Positions 62,394 through 64,000 of a stretch of DNA of 64,000 nucleotides are shown one piece after another. The notes beneath the pieces were generated by a model. The model was not told where the DNA came from. It did no database searches and worked only from the letters and a program-made list of their open reading frames with translations. A program made the position numbers and the translations under genes. The DNA comes from Segetibacter sp. 3557_3 (GTDB lineage: Bacteria > Bacteroidota > Bacteroidia > Chitinophagales > Chitinophagaceae): the NCBI RefSeq assembly GCF_004354985.1, contig NZ_SMSK01000008.1, positions 62,001 through 126,000 of the forward strand. The letters are read 5' to 3'. Every line of letters starts with the position of its first letter. Position 1 is the stretch's first letter.

Positions 62394-63401
62394 CTAGCCG
62401 ATGAGTCCGGCCGCTTTGCTGATTTCGAGCATCCGGTCGATAGGCTTTTTTGCCGCAAGCCTGAGTTGCTCATCCATGAGTATCTCCGGGGTTTCGTATT
62501 CCATACACAGGTAAAGCTTCTCCAACGTGTTTAACTTCATATAAGGGCAATCGTTACATGCACACGAATTCGTTGGAGGCGCGGGTATAAAGGTCTTTTT
62601 TGGAGAATTTTTTTGCATTTGATGCAGTATCCCGGTTTCGGTAGCTACAATAAACTCATTGCCCGGATCTGTGGTAGCAAATCGGAGTAACTGGGTAGTG
62701 CTACCAATATAGTCTGCAACCCGTAAAACCGCCTCCTCGCATTCAGGATGAGCAATCACTTTAGCATAAGGGTGTCTAACCTTGAGTTTGGTAATCTTTT
62801 CGAGGCTAAAAATTTCGTGAACCATACAAGCCCCGTTCCACAGCAACATTTCCCGACCTGTTTTCTTCTGCAGGTACCCGCCGAGGTTTTTATCCGGAGC
62901 AAAAATGATTTTCTGTTCTGGCGGAAGACTCTCGATGATCTTCTCCGCATTGCTGCTGGTGCATATGATGTCACTAAGCGCCTTGATGTCGGCAGTGCAA
63001 TTTATATAGCTTATGACCAAATGGTCCGGGTGCTTCTCTTTGAAGGCCTTAAAGAGCTCCGCAGGTGCACTGTCGGCCAACGAGCAGCCGGCCTTAAGGT
63101 CTGGTAATACAACTTTCCGGGTCGGGTTCAGGATTTTAGCGGTTTCTGCCATGAAGTGAACACCCGCAAAAACAATCATATCTGCTTCGGTGCTCTGGGC
63201 CTTTTGAGCGAGTCCCAGACTATCTCCTATAAAATCTGCAACATCCTGAATATCGGGCTCCTGGTAAAAGTGCGCAAGCACTATAGCATTCTTTTCTTTT
63301 TTAAGGCGTTCAATTTCAGCAAACAGGTCAATGTTAACGTCGATATCAATATCGAGAAAACCTTTGTGACCTACACTTTGTTTTGCTTCAACTATGTTCA
63401 T
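62394..63401 (-). CDS. nadA: Quinolinate synthase
   Basis: 335 aa. Condenses iminoaspartate with dihydroxyacetone phosphate in NAD synthesis and carries a 4Fe-4S cluster. Conserved segments: [51 protein letters not shown] (cluster Cys), [46 protein letters not shown] and [20 protein letters not shown] (cluster Cys pair). Length is family-typical. No nadB or nadC is seen, so the rest of the pathway lies elsewhere. Upstream lies a long A/T-rich non-coding region. Confidence 0.96.
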   Translation of the reverse strand: MNIVEAKQSVGHKGFLDIDIDVNIDLFAEIERLKKEKNAIVLAHFYQEPDIQDVADFIGDSLGLAQKAQSTEADMIVFAGVHFMAETAKILNPTRKVVLPDLKAGCSLADSAPAELFKAFKEKHPDHLVISYINCTADIKALSDIICTSSNAEKIIESLPPEQKIIFAPDKNLGGYLQKKTGREMLLWNGACMVHEIFSLEKITKLKVRHPYAKVIAHPECEEAVLRVADYIGSTTQLLRFATTDPGNEFIVATETGILHQMQKNSPKKTFIPAPPTNSCACNDCPYMKLNTLEKLYLCMEYETPEILMDEQLRLAAKKPIDRMLEISKAAGLIG

Positions 63402-63974
63402 AATTATGGTAGTATTATATATAGTTTAATCTTTTTTATAAAATAGCTACTACTATTAGTGGTGTGAATAGCGGGATAACTTTTTACCAGGTTATTTGCA
63501 AATTTAGCTAAAGCTGGTTTATTCACTGTTGTTAACACCCAATCCACAGTGTACTTTATAATATCATTGAGGATTTGCCTTGCTTACTAACATTGGTGGA
63601 TTACCGGTGGACTGTAAAAAGAGATCAGGATTGGGATACTTTAAACCTGTTAATAAGGTTTTAGCAAATTGGGTTTTACTAAGGCAATCACCAGCAACCC
63701 GGTATGACATGGCAAGTTAAACCCCAATTTCCCCCGTTTTTGCCATGAGAAAAGGATGGTTATACACACAAATCAGTTGTTTTAAACAAGCAGGTGGGGA
63801 GAGATTTTTTTCTATTGTTATGCCTGATTTCCTTAGCCTTGAAATTTATGGTGGAAATGATCGTGCCAACGTCCAGAAACTTTAGGCCTGTACCGCGTTT
63901 CAGGCGTTATCCACATATGTTGAAACATATATTCCCCTATTTTTGCCATCCACTTTTAAAAGTTATATAACGAT
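63402..63974. other. A/T-rich region with DnaA-box-like sites, candidate oriC
   Basis: 573 bp between divergent nadA and a ppiD-like gene. Matches to TTATnCACA: ttatacaca at 63760-63768 and ttatccaca at 63907-63915 (exact). Near matches with one mismatch: tgtgaatag (63463) and ttattcact (63519). Weaker ones are caatccaca (63539) and ggtggatta (63594). A/T-rich tracts lie at 63410-63445 and 63553-63572. This could also be a simple divergent promoter region. Without strand-skew data it stays a candidate. Confidence 0.4.
63938..63945 (+). promoter_or_regulatory. -7 box of the ppiD-like gene
   Basis: TATTTTTG matches TAnnTTTG exactly, about 30 bp before the ATG at 63975. No well-spaced -33 TTTG is seen. 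Confidence 0.45.
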
Positions 63975-64000
63975 ATGTCGGTTATTCAACAGATCCGCGA
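63975..64000 (+). CDS. PpiD/SurA-like peptidylprolyl isomerase, N-terminal start only
   Basis: Only eight full codons are inside the window (MSVIQQIR, then cut). This N-terminus matches the common start of PpiD-like periplasmic chaperones in Bacteroidota, which continue with a basic stretch and a membrane helix. The rest lies outside, so the call is tentative. Confidence 0.45.

Overview
The window is chromosomal DNA from a member of the Bacteroidota, most likely family Chitinophagaceae (inferred, not proven). The evidence is the protein set: a two-gene ergothioneine route (EgtB/EgtD), GH3-family and DUF5606 proteins, a permuted permease/binding-protein fusion, SulP plus two carbonic anhydrases, TlpA/DUF4369-like thioredoxins, and a secreted beta-helix protein with a dockerin-like tail. 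Several promoters match the Bacteroidota pattern TTTG-N19-TAnnTTTG, and Shine-Dalgarno sequences are scarce. No rRNA, tRNA, CRISPR array, prophage or transposase gene was found.

Layout. 1-8999 holds an AI-2E family permease and a tight four-gene run: DUF427, a frameshifted FAD disulfide reductase, an OpuC-type ABC ATPase and a permease fused to its binding protein. EgtB, EgtD and a secreted VOC protein follow. I read this as an ergothioneine synthesis, transport and redox locus. The transporter's binding domain is circularly permuted. 9224-21800 is envelope-centred: a BamA/TamA-type barrel with a kinase-like N-terminal region, an acyltransferase, a large secreted beta-helix protein, and an uncharacterised membrane pair rich in His/Met. 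21838-22520 is a gene-free block of ~118-bp degenerate repeats. 22763-29040 carries uvrB, a DUF5606 protein, an M3 peptidase and a coupled YqcI/YcgG (GntA-like) plus DUF1989 operon that suggests guanidino-group chemistry.

29125-42700 has an ATP-grasp-like protein, a SCO/Fur/MerC metal group, cysS, an EEP-family protein, an active rhomboid next to a catalytically dead rhomboid, rlmD, and a thioredoxin/parvulin operon. 42768-52263 has metF, lptB, a GH3 protein, fabG, a SulP bicarbonate-type transporter with two beta carbonic anhydrases, and an AlkA-like glycosylase. 52533-64000 has an AsmA-like protein, paaZ with an enoyl-CoA hydratase, a lipoprotein amidase, a PAP2 phosphatase, an MBL hydrolase, nadA, and an AT-rich DnaA-box region (possible oriC) before a truncated PpiD-like gene.

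Three copies of a small non-autonomous mobile element lie at 27486, 43751 and 46759. They have ~18-bp terminal inverted repeats starting CAATGTCG and perfect 10-bp target duplications. Two sit in the promoter/leader regions of metF and fabG. One carries a REP-like GC hairpin that also occurs alone elsewhere in the window. Functions are inferred from motifs read by eye; no database search was run.
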